In this document: positions 17,547 to 27,400 of the stretch, piece after piece
Layout: the number at the start of each line of letters is the position of its first letter
Position numbering within the stretch: the stretch's first letter is position 1
Assembly: GCF_900323885.1 (NCBI RefSeq)
Contig: NZ_OOHJ01000018.1
Coordinates: 4,451,001-4,515,000, forward strand
Direction: 5' to 3'
From: [Actinomadura] parvosata subsp. kistnae
Lineage (GTDB): Bacteria > Actinomycetota > Actinomycetes > Streptosporangiales > Streptosporangiaceae
Length of the DNA stretch: 64,000 nucleotides
Notes under the pieces: generated by a model
The model's input: only the letters and a program-made list of their open reading frames with translations
What the model was told of the DNA's origin: nothing
Databases searched by the model: none
Made by a program: the position numbers and the translations under genes

Positions 17547-17575
17547 ACCATAAGATGTCGAACAGATGGCCGCAA
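17547..17575 (-). promoter_or_regulatory. Promoter of the GH87 gene
   Basis: On the minus strand TTGCGG (17575-17570) and TATGGT (17552-17547) are separated by 17 bp, giving a start near 17540 and a leader of about 27 nt with AAGGG before the ATG. Both boxes and spacing match the promoter of the 19793 operon. Confidence 0.7.
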
Positions 17576-17597
17576 TATTTCGACGACATTTCGCAAG
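17571..17597 (-). promoter_or_regulatory. Shared upstream element (GH87 copy)
   Basis: Read toward the gene, this 27-bp element starts CTTGC and ends TCGAAATATTGCG, overlapping the -35 box. The last 13-14 bases and the first CTTGC are the same in the element before the ABC operon (19712-19738), at the same distance from the -10 box. It is probably a binding site for a common regulator. Confidence 0.65.
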
Positions 17598-17714
17598 CAA
17601 TCGACTGACTCTGCCTGCCCGCTTCCGCCTCCTCCCGCTGGTCAGACCCCGATAAAGCGCACGAACGCCGCCGTGGGCGCGGTGCAAGCCACGACGTCCG
17701 ATCCACGTAAGCCG

Positions 17715-17730
17715 TTGCAAGCGCTTGCGT
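17715..17730 (+). promoter_or_regulatory. LacI-type operator before the LacI gene
   Basis: TTGCAAGCGCTTGCGT contains a perfect 12-bp palindrome GCAAGCGCTTGC (17717-17728) with the central CG typical of LacI-family operators. It lies 22-37 bp before the regulator's ATG, where it would overlap the -35 region, so autoregulation is likely. Confidence 0.7.
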
Positions 17731-17751
17731 GGAAGGTCGTATAGTTTGCGC

Positions 17752-18741
17752 ATGACGCGACGACTCGCAGAGGTGGCCAAGAAGGTCGGAGTGAGCGAGG
17801 CGACCGTGAGCCGCGTGCTCAACGGCAAGCCAGGGGTGTCCGACGCGACCCGCGAGGCCGTGCTCACGGCACTCGACGTCCTCGGCTACGAACGCCCCAC
17901 CCAGCTCCGCGGCGACCGCGCCAGGCTGGTCGGCCTCGTACTCCCCGAACTACAGAACCCGATCTTCCCCGCGTTCGCGGAAGTGGTCGGCGGCGCCCTC
18001 GCCCAGCAGGGCTTCACCTCCGTGCTGTGCACCCGCACCGTCGGCGGCGTCTCCGAAGCCGACTACGTCGACCTCCTGCTCCAGCAGCAGGTCAGCGGCG
18101 TCGTCTTCGCCGGCGGCCTCTACGCCCAGGCCGACGCCTCCCACGGCCACTACGAGCTGCTGCACGAGCGCAAACTCCCCACCGTCCTCGTCAACGCCGC
18201 CGTCCAGCACCTCGACTTCCCCCAAGTGTCGTGCGACGACGTGGTCGCCGCCGAAATGGCCATCGCCCACCTGCGCGCCCTCGGCCACGAACGCATCGGC
18301 ATGGTCCTCGGCCCCAAAGACCACATGCCGTCCCGCCGCAAACTCGAGACCTTCCAGGCGTCCGGCGGAGACGCCGAGCTCGTCGAGCACACCATGTTCT
18401 CCCTCGAAGGCGGCCACGCCGCCGCCGCCCGCCTCGTCAAACGCGGCGTCACCGGCGTCATCTGCGCCAGCGACCTGCTCGCCCTCGGCACCGTCCGCGC
18501 CGCCCGCCGCGCCGGCCTCGCCGTCCCCGCCGACCTGTCCGTCATCGGCTTCGACGACTCCGCCCTCATGAACTGCACCGAACCTCCCCTGACCACCGTC
18601 CGCCAACCCATCGACGCGATGGGCCGCGCCGCCGTGGACCTGCTGGTCGCCCAGATCGACAAGGCCGTGGTCCCGGCGGACGAACTCCTCTTCGAGCCGG
18701 AACTCGTCGTCCGCGCCTCCACCACCCGCGCCCGCTCCTGA
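17752..18741 (+). CDS. LacI family transcriptional regulator
   Basis: A 329-aa repressor: N-terminal LacI helix-turn-helix (RRLAEVAKKVGVSEATVSRVLNGK, residues 3-26) with hinge, then a periplasmic-binding-protein-like sensor domain ending in VIGFDDSALMNCTEPPLTTVRQP. The ATG at 17752 has no Shine-Dalgarno; TATAGT at 17740-17745 would place the transcript start at or next to the ATG, i.e. leaderless. It sits between the GH87 gene and the alpha-glucoside transporter operon and probably controls one or both. Confidence 0.9.
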   Translation: MTRRLAEVAKKVGVSEATVSRVLNGKPGVSDATREAVLTALDVLGYERPTQLRGDRARLVGLVLPELQNPIFPAFAEVVGGALAQQGFTSVLCTRTVGGVSEADYVDLLLQQQVSGVVFAGGLYAQADASHGHYELLHERKLPTVLVNAAVQHLDFPQVSCDDVVAAEMAIAHLRALGHERIGMVLGPKDHMPSRRKLETFQASGGDAELVEHTMFSLEGGHAAAARLVKRGVTGVICASDLLALGTVRAARRAGLAVPADLSVIGFDDSALMNCTEPPLTTVRQPIDAMGRAAVDLLVAQIDKAVVPADELLFEPELVVRASTTRARS

Positions 18742-19692
18742 CCCACCACCCGCCCTTGCTCCGGTGCGGCGGGACGGCGGGGTGGGGACCTGCCCCAGGG
18801 GCCCGGCGCCGCACGTGGTGGCCGTCGCGCGGAGATGCGGTGTGGTGCGCCGCGTGATGCGAGGCTGCCGGCGCGGGCGGCCGGGTGGCCGGGTGGCCGG
18901 GTGGCCGGGTGGCCGGGCGCCAGGCCGCTGTGGCGGTAGGGCAGCGCAGCGTGGCGTGTGCAGGGCCGCCCACGGCGAGCGTCGCCACGGCCGCGCCTGC
19001 GCCGGGTCGGCGGGACGGTGTGCGGCGGGGGCCGGCGCAAGGTGTGCGGCGCTGCACATGGCGGCGCGTGGTGCGGCGGCGCGGCGTGGCGCGGTGCTGT
19101 GGGGCGTCGCGCGGGATGCGAGGCCGCCGGCGCGGGTGCTGCCTGGGCGTGGCGCTGGACGCGGTGGGGCGTAGGGCGGCGCTGCGGTGGGCGCGACGCT
19201 GCGATGGGTGCGGCGCTGCGGTGCTAGGCGTGCGGCGGCAGTGCATGCGGGCTGCTGCCCGGCAGGCGTCGCCGCGCCCTTGCCTGCGCCGGGTCGGTGG
19301 GATGGTGTGCGGCGGGGGCCGGCGCAACGTGTGCGGCGCTGCACGTGGCGGGCGTGGCGCGCGGCGCGGCGCGGCGTGGCGCGGTGCTGTGGGGCGTGGC
19401 GCGGTGGGCGTAGTGCGGTGATGCGGTGGGCGCGGCGCTGCGGTGCGAGGCGTGCGGCTGCACGGCAGGCGTCGCCACGCCCTTGCCTGCGCCGGGTCGG
19501 TGGGATGGTGTGCGGCGGGGGGCGGCGCAACGTGTGCGGCGCTGCAGGTGGTGGCCGTGGTGCCCGGGGTGCGGGGTGTGGTGGGTCGAAGGCGGTGCGG
19601 TCGTGCCCTTGCCTGCGCCGGGGAGGCAAGGGCGGAGGGGGGCGCCGAGGGGGGCGGGGGACGAAGGCGGGGTGCGGCCTGGGCGACGGCCC
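18742..19692. repeat. Gene-free G-rich repeat array I
   Basis: Nearly 1 kb without a credible gene, strongly G-rich on the plus strand. A 62-bp core containing GCGCCGGGTCGG and GGCGCAA occurs at 18996-19057, 19283-19344 and 19486-19547 with few differences, and a truncated copy starts near 19608. A 9-bp unit GGTGGCCGG is tandemly repeated about four to five times at 18886-18916. The same core recurs in the array at 41.2-42.1 kb. Open frames crossing the region in several frames are by-products of GC content. Confidence 0.85.
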
Positions 19693-19711
19693 GGCGTAAC
19701 TCAGTCGTTAT

Positions 19712-19738
19712 CTTGCAATGTGAAGTCGAAATATTGCG
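19712..19738 (+). promoter_or_regulatory. Shared upstream element (ABC operon copy)
   Basis: A 27-bp element starting CTTGCAATG and ending TCGAAATATTGCG, overlapping the -35 box, the counterpart of 17571-17597 upstream of the GH87 gene and in the same orientation relative to transcription. Confidence 0.65.
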
Positions 19739-19762
19739 CACATCCGTCACGGATCCTATGGT
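19734..19762 (+). promoter_or_regulatory. Promoter of the alpha-glucoside ABC operon
   Basis: TTGCGC (19734-19739) and TATGGT (19757-19762) are 17 bp apart. The start would be near 19769, leaving a leader of about 24 nt with AAGGGT before the ATG. It matches the GH87 promoter base for base in the -10 box. Confidence 0.7.
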
Positions 19763-19792
19763 GTGGGCACCTCGCATCAGAAGGGTCAGACC

Positions 19793-21142
19793 ATGCAGAG
19801 ATCCACCGGACTCTTGCTCGTATCCGCACTAGCCCTCTCCACCGCCGCCTGCGGCTCCGGGGGTGAGCCTGCTCCGAGCGCCGGCGGCGCCAAGGCCGTG
19901 TCGATCACGGTGGCCTGCCAGCCGGCGAAGTCCGCGCCGAAGGAGCGGCAGGCGTGGGATGACGACGTGGCCGCGTTCATGAAGGCGCACCCCGGCGTGA
20001 CGGTCAAGAGTACGGACCAGCAGCCGTGCTTCGACCCCAAGACGTTCGGTCCGAAGCTGGCGGGCGGCCAGATGGAGACGGCGTTCGTGGTGCCGGTGAC
20101 GAACTACAACGACGTGATCGGCAAGGGCCAGGCCCTCGACATCACCCCGTACACGAATCTGATCAAGAACTGGAACGACCTGCGCCAGGACCACAAGGAG
20201 CTGGTCACCAAGGACGGGAAGGTGTACGGCGTCCCGAACGTGCACTACAGCGTGGGTCTGGTCTACAACCGGGCGCTGTTCACGAAGGCCGGGCTGAACC
20301 CGGACGCCCCGCCGAAGACGTGGGCGGAGGTGCGGGAGGCGGCGAAGAAGATCGCGGGGCTGGGCCCGGGTTACGTGGGGTACGGCGAGTACTCGGGCGG
20401 GAACACCGGTGGCTGGCACTTCACGCAGGCGATCTACGGCCGTGGCGGCGACATCCTGACGCCCGACAACAAGAAGGCGGCGTTCAACTCGCCCGAGGGC
20501 AAGGCCGTGCTGCAGACGTTGCACGACATGCGCTGGGTGGACAACAGCATGGGCACGAAGCTGCTGGTCGGCTGGGAGTCGCTCATGGTGGCGATGGGCA
20601 GCGGCAAGGTCGGCATGATGCTGGGCGCGCCGGACGTGGTCACGGACGTGGTCAACAAGTTCAAGGGCAACGTCGCCGACTACGGCATCACCGGTTTCCC
20701 GGAGGCGAAGGCGTCGCTGAGCGGCGGCGAGGCGTTCATGATCAACCCGAAGGCCACGCCGGAGGAGGCCAAGGCGGCGCTGGAGTGGATCGACTTCCGC
20801 TTCAACACGGTCGGCAAGGGCCGCTTCGACTTCGCCCGCGGCAAGAGCATCGGCAACCCGGTCGGCGTCCCGGACAACGCGGTCTACGGCGACTCGCCGA
20901 CCGGCAAGGCCATCCAGGCGGACCGGGTGAAGAACGCCTCGCTGCCGGTCGCGAACTACGAGTCGTACGTGCAGGCCGCCGGCACGATCCCGCCGAAGGC
21001 GGAGCCGCTGCACGCGCAGGAGCTGTACGCCATCCTCGACGTGGCCATGTCGGGCGTCCTGAGCCGTAAGGACGCCAGCATCGACCAGCTCCTCGCGGAC
21101 GCCGAGACGAAGGCCAACGCGGTGCTGGCGGCCAAGGGCTGA
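19793..21142 (+). CDS. Sugar ABC transporter substrate-binding lipoprotein
   Basis: A 449-aa extracellular solute-binding protein family 1 member: signal peptide with lipobox LSTAAC (Cys25 as lipid anchor), then the two-lobe maltose/oligosaccharide-binding fold. ATG 19793 has AAGGGT at good spacing; an upstream GTG at 19763 lies at the -10 box and is unlikely. It is the first gene of an operon with two permeases and a GH13 enzyme, so the ligand is probably an alpha-linked di- or oligosaccharide, possibly nigero-oligosaccharides released by the GH87 enzyme. No ATPase gene is present; a shared MsiK-type ATPase elsewhere is expected. Confidence 0.88.
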   Translation: MQRSTGLLLVSALALSTAACGSGGEPAPSAGGAKAVSITVACQPAKSAPKERQAWDDDVAAFMKAHPGVTVKSTDQQPCFDPKTFGPKLAGGQMETAFVVPVTNYNDVIGKGQALDITPYTNLIKNWNDLRQDHKELVTKDGKVYGVPNVHYSVGLVYNRALFTKAGLNPDAPPKTWAEVREAAKKIAGLGPGYVGYGEYSGGNTGGWHFTQAIYGRGGDILTPDNKKAAFNSPEGKAVLQTLHDMRWVDNSMGTKLLVGWESLMVAMGSGKVGMMLGAPDVVTDVVNKFKGNVADYGITGFPEAKASLSGGEAFMINPKATPEEAKAALEWIDFRFNTVGKGRFDFARGKSIGNPVGVPDNAVYGDSPTGKAIQADRVKNASLPVANYESYVQAAGTIPPKAEPLHAQELYAILDVAMSGVLSRKDASIDQLLADAETKANAVLAAKG

Positions 21143-21146
21143 CCCT

Positions 21147-22013
21147 ATGCAGATCTTGAGGCGCAATCTGACGGCCTACGGGTTCTTGTGCGCGGCGCTG
21201 GCCTGTTTCACGGTGTTCGCCTGGTATCCGATGGTCAGGGAGTTCATTCTGAGCTTCCAGAAGACCGACCTGATCAACGAGCCGATCTGGGTGGGCCTGG
21301 ACAACTTCGTCACGGCGTTCCAGGATCCGGCCTTCGGCGAGGCGTGGCTGAACACGCTGGAGTTCACGTTCCTCGCGCTGCTGTGCGGCTATGCCGTGCC
21401 GTTCGTCGTCGCGCTCGTCCTGAACGAGCTGCGCCACGCCCGGGCCTACCTGCGGTTCGTGGTCTACCTGCCGGTCATGTTGCCGCCGATCGTGGCGGTG
21501 CTGCTGTTCCGGTGGTTCTACGATCCGGGGCCCGGGCTGTTCAACCAGGTGCTGGACGCGTTCGGCCTGCCGCCGCTGGCCTGGCTGGACAGCTCGTCCA
21601 CCGCGCTGATCTCGCTGGTCATCGTCTCGACGTGGATGAACATGGGCAGCGCGACGCTGATCTATCTGGCCGCGCTGCAGAACATCCCGCCGGAGCTGTA
21701 CGAGGCGGCCGAGCTGGACGGGGCGGGCATCTGGAAGCGGATCAGGCACGTCACGATCCCGCAGACGCGGCTGATCCTGCTGCTCATGCTGATGTTGCAG
21801 ATCGTGGCGACCATGCAGGTGTTCATCGAGCCGTACATGCTGACGGGCGGCGGTCCGGAGAACGCGACGGTGACGGTCGCGTACCTGATGTTCCAGAACG
21901 CGTTCACGTTGCAGGACTACGGCTCGGCGGGGGCGCTCGGCATGATGCTGATGATCGTGCTGCTCGTGTTCGCCGCCTTCCAGCTTCGCCTGACGAGGGA
22001 GGACAAGGCGTGA
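21147..22013 (+). CDS. Sugar ABC transporter permease (MalF-type)
   Basis: A 288-aa inner-membrane subunit with six predicted helices and the EAA loop (YEAAELDGAGIWKRIRHVTIP, about residues 190-210) that contacts the ATPase. It starts 4 bp after the binding-protein gene and its TGA overlaps the GTG of the next permease (GTGA), as expected for coupled translation. Confidence 0.9.
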   Translation: MQILRRNLTAYGFLCAALACFTVFAWYPMVREFILSFQKTDLINEPIWVGLDNFVTAFQDPAFGEAWLNTLEFTFLALLCGYAVPFVVALVLNELRHARAYLRFVVYLPVMLPPIVAVLLFRWFYDPGPGLFNQVLDAFGLPPLAWLDSSSTALISLVIVSTWMNMGSATLIYLAALQNIPPELYEAAELDGAGIWKRIRHVTIPQTRLILLLMLMLQIVATMQVFIEPYMLTGGGPENATVTVAYLMFQNAFTLQDYGSAGALGMMLMIVLLVFAAFQLRLTREDKA

Positions 22014-22942
22014 TCTCCGTCGGGGCCCGGGCCGCGACCGGCGGCAAGCGGGGCAGGAGGCGGTCGCCGAAGCCGATCGAGGTGCAGTTCCGCACGATCG
22101 TCTCGCCGCACCAGCTCAACAGCAGGTGGGGCCGGCGCATCTACTGGGTCGTGCTGGTGGCCGTGCTCGTGCTGTTCACGCTGGCGTTCGTCTTCCCGCT
22201 GTACTGGATGGTCACCGGCGCGCTGAAGACGCCGGAGGAGCTGGCGCAGATGCCTCCGACGCTCTTCCCGGCCGATCCGACGCCGACCGCGTTCTTCGAG
22301 GCGTGGGACCTGTTCGACATCGGCACGCTGCTGCTGAACACGGGTTACTACTCGCTGGGCGGCTGGGTCGTCTGCATGGCGGTGGACGTGTCGGCGGCGT
22401 ACGCGCTGTCGAAGCTGCGCCCGATGTTCGGCAACGTCATCCTCGGCATGATGCTGGCCACGCTGATGATCCCGGCGATGGTGGTGCTCATCCCGCTCTA
22501 CGTGACGGTCGTGGACCTGGGCCTGCTGAACAACCCGTGGGCGCTGTGGTTGCCCGCGGCGGCCAACGGGTTCAACATCTTCCTGCTCAAACGCTTCTTC
22601 GACTCGATCCCGCGCGAGCTGATCGAGGCCGCGCAGATCGACGGCGCGGGCGCGGTGCGGATCCTGCGTTCGGTGGTCCTGCCCATCTCCCGGCCCATCC
22701 TCGGCGTGGTGTCGATCTTCACGATCGTCACCTCGTTCAAGGACTTCGTCTGGCCGCTGCTCGTCATGACCGACAGCGACAAGATGACGATCAGCGTCGG
22801 CCTGTCGCAGACGGCCGGGGCCGTCACCCAGAACCAGGTCATGGGCGGCCTGCTGATCACCAGCATCCCCATGATCATTGTTTTCTTCATCTTCCAACGG
22901 CACATCATGGCGGGGCTCACCGCCGGAAGCATCAAGGGATAA
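22010..22942 (+). CDS. Sugar ABC transporter permease (MalG-type)
   Basis: A 310-aa CUT1 family permease with a 45-residue cytoplasmic N-terminal extension, six helices and the EAA motif (IEAAQIDGAGAVRILRSVVLP). The GTG at 22010 overlaps the previous stop. It pairs with the MalF-type subunit and the 19793 binding protein to import an alpha-glucoside. Confidence 0.9.
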   Translation: MISVGARAATGGKRGRRRSPKPIEVQFRTIVSPHQLNSRWGRRIYWVVLVAVLVLFTLAFVFPLYWMVTGALKTPEELAQMPPTLFPADPTPTAFFEAWDLFDIGTLLLNTGYYSLGGWVVCMAVDVSAAYALSKLRPMFGNVILGMMLATLMIPAMVVLIPLYVTVVDLGLLNNPWALWLPAAANGFNIFLLKRFFDSIPRELIEAAQIDGAGAVRILRSVVLPISRPILGVVSIFTIVTSFKDFVWPLLVMTDSDKMTISVGLSQTAGAVTQNQVMGGLLITSIPMIIVFFIFQRHIMAGLTAGSIKG

Positions 22943-22946
22943 GCGC

Positions 22947-24464
22947 ATGTCGCAAACGTGGTGGCGGGGGGCCGCGATCTACCAGGTCTACCTGCGTAGT
23001 TTCGCCGACGGGAACGGCGACGGCGCCGGTGACCTGGCCGGTCTGCGCTCCCGCCTGCCGTACCTGAAGGATCTCGGGATCGACGCCGTCTGGCTCAACC
23101 CGTGGTACCCGTCGCCGATGGCCGACGGGGGCTACGACGTGGCCGACTACCGCGGCATCGAGCCGGTCTTCGGGACGCTGGAAGAGGCCGAGCGGTTCAT
23201 CGAGGAGGCGCACGAGCTCGACATCAAGGTCATCATCGACGTCGTCCCGAACCACAGCTCCACCGAGAGCGCCTGGTTCAAGGAGGCGCTGGCGAACCCG
23301 GCGGCCCGCGACCGGTTCTGGTTCGCCGACGAGCCGCTGAACGACTGGCAGTCCATCTTCGGCGGCTCCGCCTGGACGCAGGTGCCCGACGGGCAGTGGT
23401 ACCTGCACCTGTTCGCCCCGGAGCAGCCCGACTTCAACTGGAACAACCCGGAGGTCCACCAGGAGTTCGAGGACGTGCTGCGCTTCTGGTTCGACCGGGG
23501 CGTGGACGGCGTGCGCATCGACTCGGCGGCGCTGCTGATCAAGTCCGACACGTCGTACGAGGACCTCGACGAGGTCCATGACGTCTACCGCCGGTGGCGC
23601 GAGGTGGCCGACGAGTACGGCGAGCGCGTCCTGATCGGCGAGGTCTGGCTCCCCGACCAGGAGCGTTTCGCCCGGTACCTGCGCCCCGACGAGCTGCACA
23701 CGGCCTTCAACTTCGACTTCCTGTCGTGCGCGTGGGACCCGGCGGACCTGCGCAGGTCGATCGAGCTGACGCTGGCCACGCACACCCCCATCGGCGCCCC
23801 GCCGACGTGGGTGCTGTCCAACCACGACGTGACCAGGCCCGTCACCCGGTACGGCCGCGCCGACACCTCCTTCGCCCACGGCGGCGCCCTGCACGGCACC
23901 CCGACGGACCTGGAGCTCGGCTACCGCCGGGCCCGCGCCGCGGCGCTGCTGGCGATGGCGCTGCCCGGCGCGGTCTACGTCTACCAGGGCGAGGAGCTGG
24001 GCCTGCCGGAGGTGGAGGACCTGCCGGACGAGGTGCGCCAGGACCCGATGTACGCCCGCTCGGGCGGCAAGAACCCGGGCCGCGACGGCTGCCGCATCCC
24101 GCTGCCGTGGTCGGGCGAGGAGCCGCCGTTCGGCTTCGGCACGGGCACGCCGTGGCTGCCGCAGCCGGAGAGCTGGCGCAAGCTGACGGCCGAGGCGCAG
24201 CGTACGGACCTGGGCTCGATGCTGAACCTCTACCGTACGGCGCTGCGCATCCGCCGCGAGCTGCTCGGCGACGGCACGCTGACCTGGCTGCCGCTGGGGG
24301 AGCAGGTGCTGGCGTTCACCCGCGACTCCGGCCTGACCTGCGTGACGAACCTGGGCGCGGAGGCGGTGCCGCTGCCGCCGGGCGAGGTGCTGCTGGCCAG
24401 CGGCCCGGTCGTGGACGGGCTCCTGCCGTCCGACACCACGGTCTGGCTGTCGCCGGAGAGTTAG
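22947..24464 (+). CDS. GH13 alpha-glucosidase
   Basis: A 505-aa cytosolic GH13 enzyme of the oligo-1,6-glucosidase/alpha-glucosidase group. Conserved regions: DVVPNHSS (98-105), GVRIDSAAL with nucleophile Asp192, IGEVW with acid/base Glu232, and LSNHDV with transition-state stabiliser Asp294; QPDFNWNNPEV is typical of the glucosidase subfamilies. No signal peptide. AAGGGAT precedes the ATG. As the last gene of the transporter operon it should hydrolyse the imported alpha-glucoside to glucose. Confidence 0.92.
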   Translation: MSQTWWRGAAIYQVYLRSFADGNGDGAGDLAGLRSRLPYLKDLGIDAVWLNPWYPSPMADGGYDVADYRGIEPVFGTLEEAERFIEEAHELDIKVIIDVVPNHSSTESAWFKEALANPAARDRFWFADEPLNDWQSIFGGSAWTQVPDGQWYLHLFAPEQPDFNWNNPEVHQEFEDVLRFWFDRGVDGVRIDSAALLIKSDTSYEDLDEVHDVYRRWREVADEYGERVLIGEVWLPDQERFARYLRPDELHTAFNFDFLSCAWDPADLRRSIELTLATHTPIGAPPTWVLSNHDVTRPVTRYGRADTSFAHGGALHGTPTDLELGYRRARAAALLAMALPGAVYVYQGEELGLPEVEDLPDEVRQDPMYARSGGKNPGRDGCRIPLPWSGEEPPFGFGTGTPWLPQPESWRKLTAEAQRTDLGSMLNLYRTALRIRRELLGDGTLTWLPLGEQVLAFTRDSGLTCVTNLGAEAVPLPPGEVLLASGPVVDGLLPSDTTVWLSPES

Positions 24465-24496
24465 CCTGGGGGCAGTCAGCCTGGGCGGGTGTGCCG

Positions 24497-27400
24497 ATGA
24501 TCGATCGGTTGCTGGTGGACGTCGCGGACGGCGGCCTGCTGTCGTTGTCCGCGTGGCCGGCCGGCGAGCTGCCCGCCCGGGTCGGCCCGCCGGCCCCGCT
24601 GGTGCTGCCGCTCGACGGCGACTCGCTCGAAGACCTGCGCTGGTACCTGGAGGACTACCTCAAGCACCCCTACGCCGCCTACGCGGAGCGCGGCTCGGAC
24701 GTCGCGGCCCGGCTGCCGGCGTGGGGGGAGGGCCTGTTCCACGCCGTCTTCGGGGCGCCGGAGTCGCGGGCGGCCTATGCGGCGGTGCGGGCGCGGGGCA
24801 ACCAGGTGGAGGTGGTGATCCGGTCCGAGTCGCCGGAGCTGCTCGGGCTGCCGTGGGAGCTGATGCGCGACCCGGGGCGGGGCAGGCCGCTCGTGCTCGA
24901 CGGTGTGGCCCTGACCCGCGGCCTGCCTGTATCGGATCTGGGCGGCTCGTTCCCCGCCGCCGAGGGGCGGCTGCGGGTGCTGATGGTGATCTCCCGCCCG
25001 GACGGGCGCGACGACGTGGGCTACCGGATGATCGCCCGCCCGCTCCTCGGCATGCTCGACGCGGTACGCGGCAACGTCGAGCTGGTGGTGCTGCGCCCGC
25101 CCACCCTCGCCCACCTGCACCGCACCCTCCAGGAGGCGGAGCCGTTCCAGGTGGTGCACTTCGACGGGCACGGCGTGTCCGGCGGGGCGATCGTGTTCGA
25201 GAAAGAGGGCGGGGGAGCCGACCGGGTGCCCCCGGAGAAGGTCGCGCGGGTGCTGGCCGACGGCCGCGTGCCGGTCGTGCTGCTGAACGCCTGCCGCTCC
25301 GCCGAGGTCGCGCCCCGGCTGGTGCGGGGCGGGGCGGCGTCCGTGGTGGCCATGGGCTACAGCGTGTACGCGGTCGCGGCGGCCGAGTTCATGGCCACCT
25401 GCTACGAGCGGCTGTTCGCCGGCGACCGGATCGCCGACGCCGTCACCGCCGGCCGGGCCCATCTGGCGCTGCGTGACGAGCGGCCCAGCCCTAAGGGCGG
25501 CCTGCCGCTGGCGGACTGGGTGGTGCCGGTGCACTACCTGCGGCGCGACGTCAGCTTCCCCGGCCTGCGCACCGAGCGCCGCGGCCCCTCGCTGGACGAC
25601 CTGCTGGACCGCCCGCGCGAGGAGCCGTCGCCGGAGGACGACCTGGCACCGGTGGGCGCGTTCGTGGGCCGCGACGACCTGTTCCACACCCTCGAATCGG
25701 CGGCCCGCCTGCAGCGGGTGGTGATCCTGCACGGCCCGGCGGGGGTGGGGAAGAGCGAGCTGGCCAAGGCGTTCGGGCGCTGGTGGCGCGACACCGGCGG
25801 GGTCGACCGGCCGGACTGGGTGATCTGGCACTCCTTCGAGCCGGGCCTCGCCTCGTTCGGGCTGGCCGGGGTGGTCGCCGAGATCGGCCTGCGCGTCTTC
25901 GGCACGGACTTCGCGAGCAGGGACCCGGGGCAGCGGCTGGAGGCCGTGCGCCGGCTGCTGCGGGAGCGGCGCCTGCTGCTCGTCTGGGACGACTTCGAGT
26001 CCGTGCACACGATGCCGAACCCGGTCACGCCGCCGCTGTCCGCCGCCGAGCTGGACGAGCTCAAGCGTTTCCTGCACGAGGCCGGCACGGTCCTGATCAC
26101 CAGCCGCAACCCGGAGGAATGGCTCGGTGACCTGCGGCGCGTCGAGGTGGCCGGGCTGAGCGCGGAGGAGGCGGTGGACTACGCCGACCGGCTGCTGGAG
26201 CCGTTCCCGCAGGCCGCGCGGCGGCGCGAGAGCCCGGCGTTCGCCGACCTGATGGAGTGGCTGGACGGCCACCCGCTCACCATGCGCGTCGTCCTGCCGC
26301 ACCTCGACACCACCGGTCCGGCCGCCCTCCTCGACGGGTTACGCGGCACCGCCCCGCTGCCCGGCCACGACACGCTGGCGGCCGGCCTCGGCTACTCCTT
26401 CGAGCGCCTGCCGGAGGCCGACCGGCGGGCCCTGACCGCGACCGCGCTGTTCCACGGCGTGCTGGACGCGAACCTGCTCGACTGGATGTCCGGCCTGGAC
26501 GACGTTCCGGACCGGATCCGGGGGCTGACGGCCGCCGACTGGACCCGCATCCTGGACGGCGCCGCCGCCGTCGGCCTGCTCACCCGGGTCGGCAGGGGGA
26601 TGTACCGCGCCCATCCCGCCCTGCCCGCCTACCTGATGGGGCGCTGGCGGGCCGAGGACACCTTCGCCGAGGAGCACGCCGCCGCCGTGCACGCCAAGCT
26701 GTCGGCCTACTCGGCGCTGGCCGACTTCGTGTGGCCGCGGCTGTCGGGCGCGGACGCCAAGGCGCTGGTCCTGCTGGTGCGCATGCACGCCCGCGACTTC
26801 GGCGACATGCTCGGCCACGCCGTCGAGCACCGGATCTGGGACCGTGCCCAGTGCATCGCCCAGACGCTGGACAGGTACTGGGAGATCCGCGGCCTGACGG
26901 AGGAGGCGCAGGGCTGGACCGACCGGATGCGCCTGGCCCTGGAGGACGCCGACGGCAGCCTGTCCGACAAGAGTGGCTGCTGGCTCTTCGTGGTGACCGC
27001 CGAAGCGGTCAGGCACCTGAAAGCCCAGCGCATCGAGCAGGCGCGCGACATCTACGCGACCGTCCTGCGGCACGCCGGGCAGGACGTCCTGCCGACCGTC
27101 CACCACCAGCTCGGGGTGGTCGCGGCGGCCCTGCGGCGGTGGGACGAGGCCGGGCGGTGGTACCGCGAGGCGCTGGCCGCCAACGAGCGGCTCGGCGACC
27201 GGGCCGCCGTCGCCGGCAACTGCCACCAGCTCGGCCTGCTGGCGCAGGAGCGCGGGCGATGGAAGGAGGCGGAGCGGTGGTACCGCAGGTCGCTCGCGAT
27301 CGCCCAGGAGCTCGGCGACCGCCCCGGCGTGGCCGGCAGTTGCCACCAGCTCGGCATGGTGGCGCAGGAGCGCGGCCGGTGGGAGGAGGCGGAGCAGTGG

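Noticed and set aside
17514..17867. Upstream extension of the GH87 gene by 118 codons
   Set aside because: It would bury the signal peptide, cover the promoter and run antisense into the LacI gene.
18742..19692. CRISPR array interpretation of the repeats in array I
   Set aside because: Repeats are 62 bp with 200-290 bp periods, variable in length and with repeated rather than unique intervening DNA; no cas genes.
17950..19777. Several long frames through repeat array I that encode repetitive Arg/Pro-rich or Cys/Gly-rich proteins
   Set aside because: Three or more frames are open over the same DNA, none has a ribosome site, and codon-position GC shows no coding bias by eye; the repeats are better explained as noncoding.
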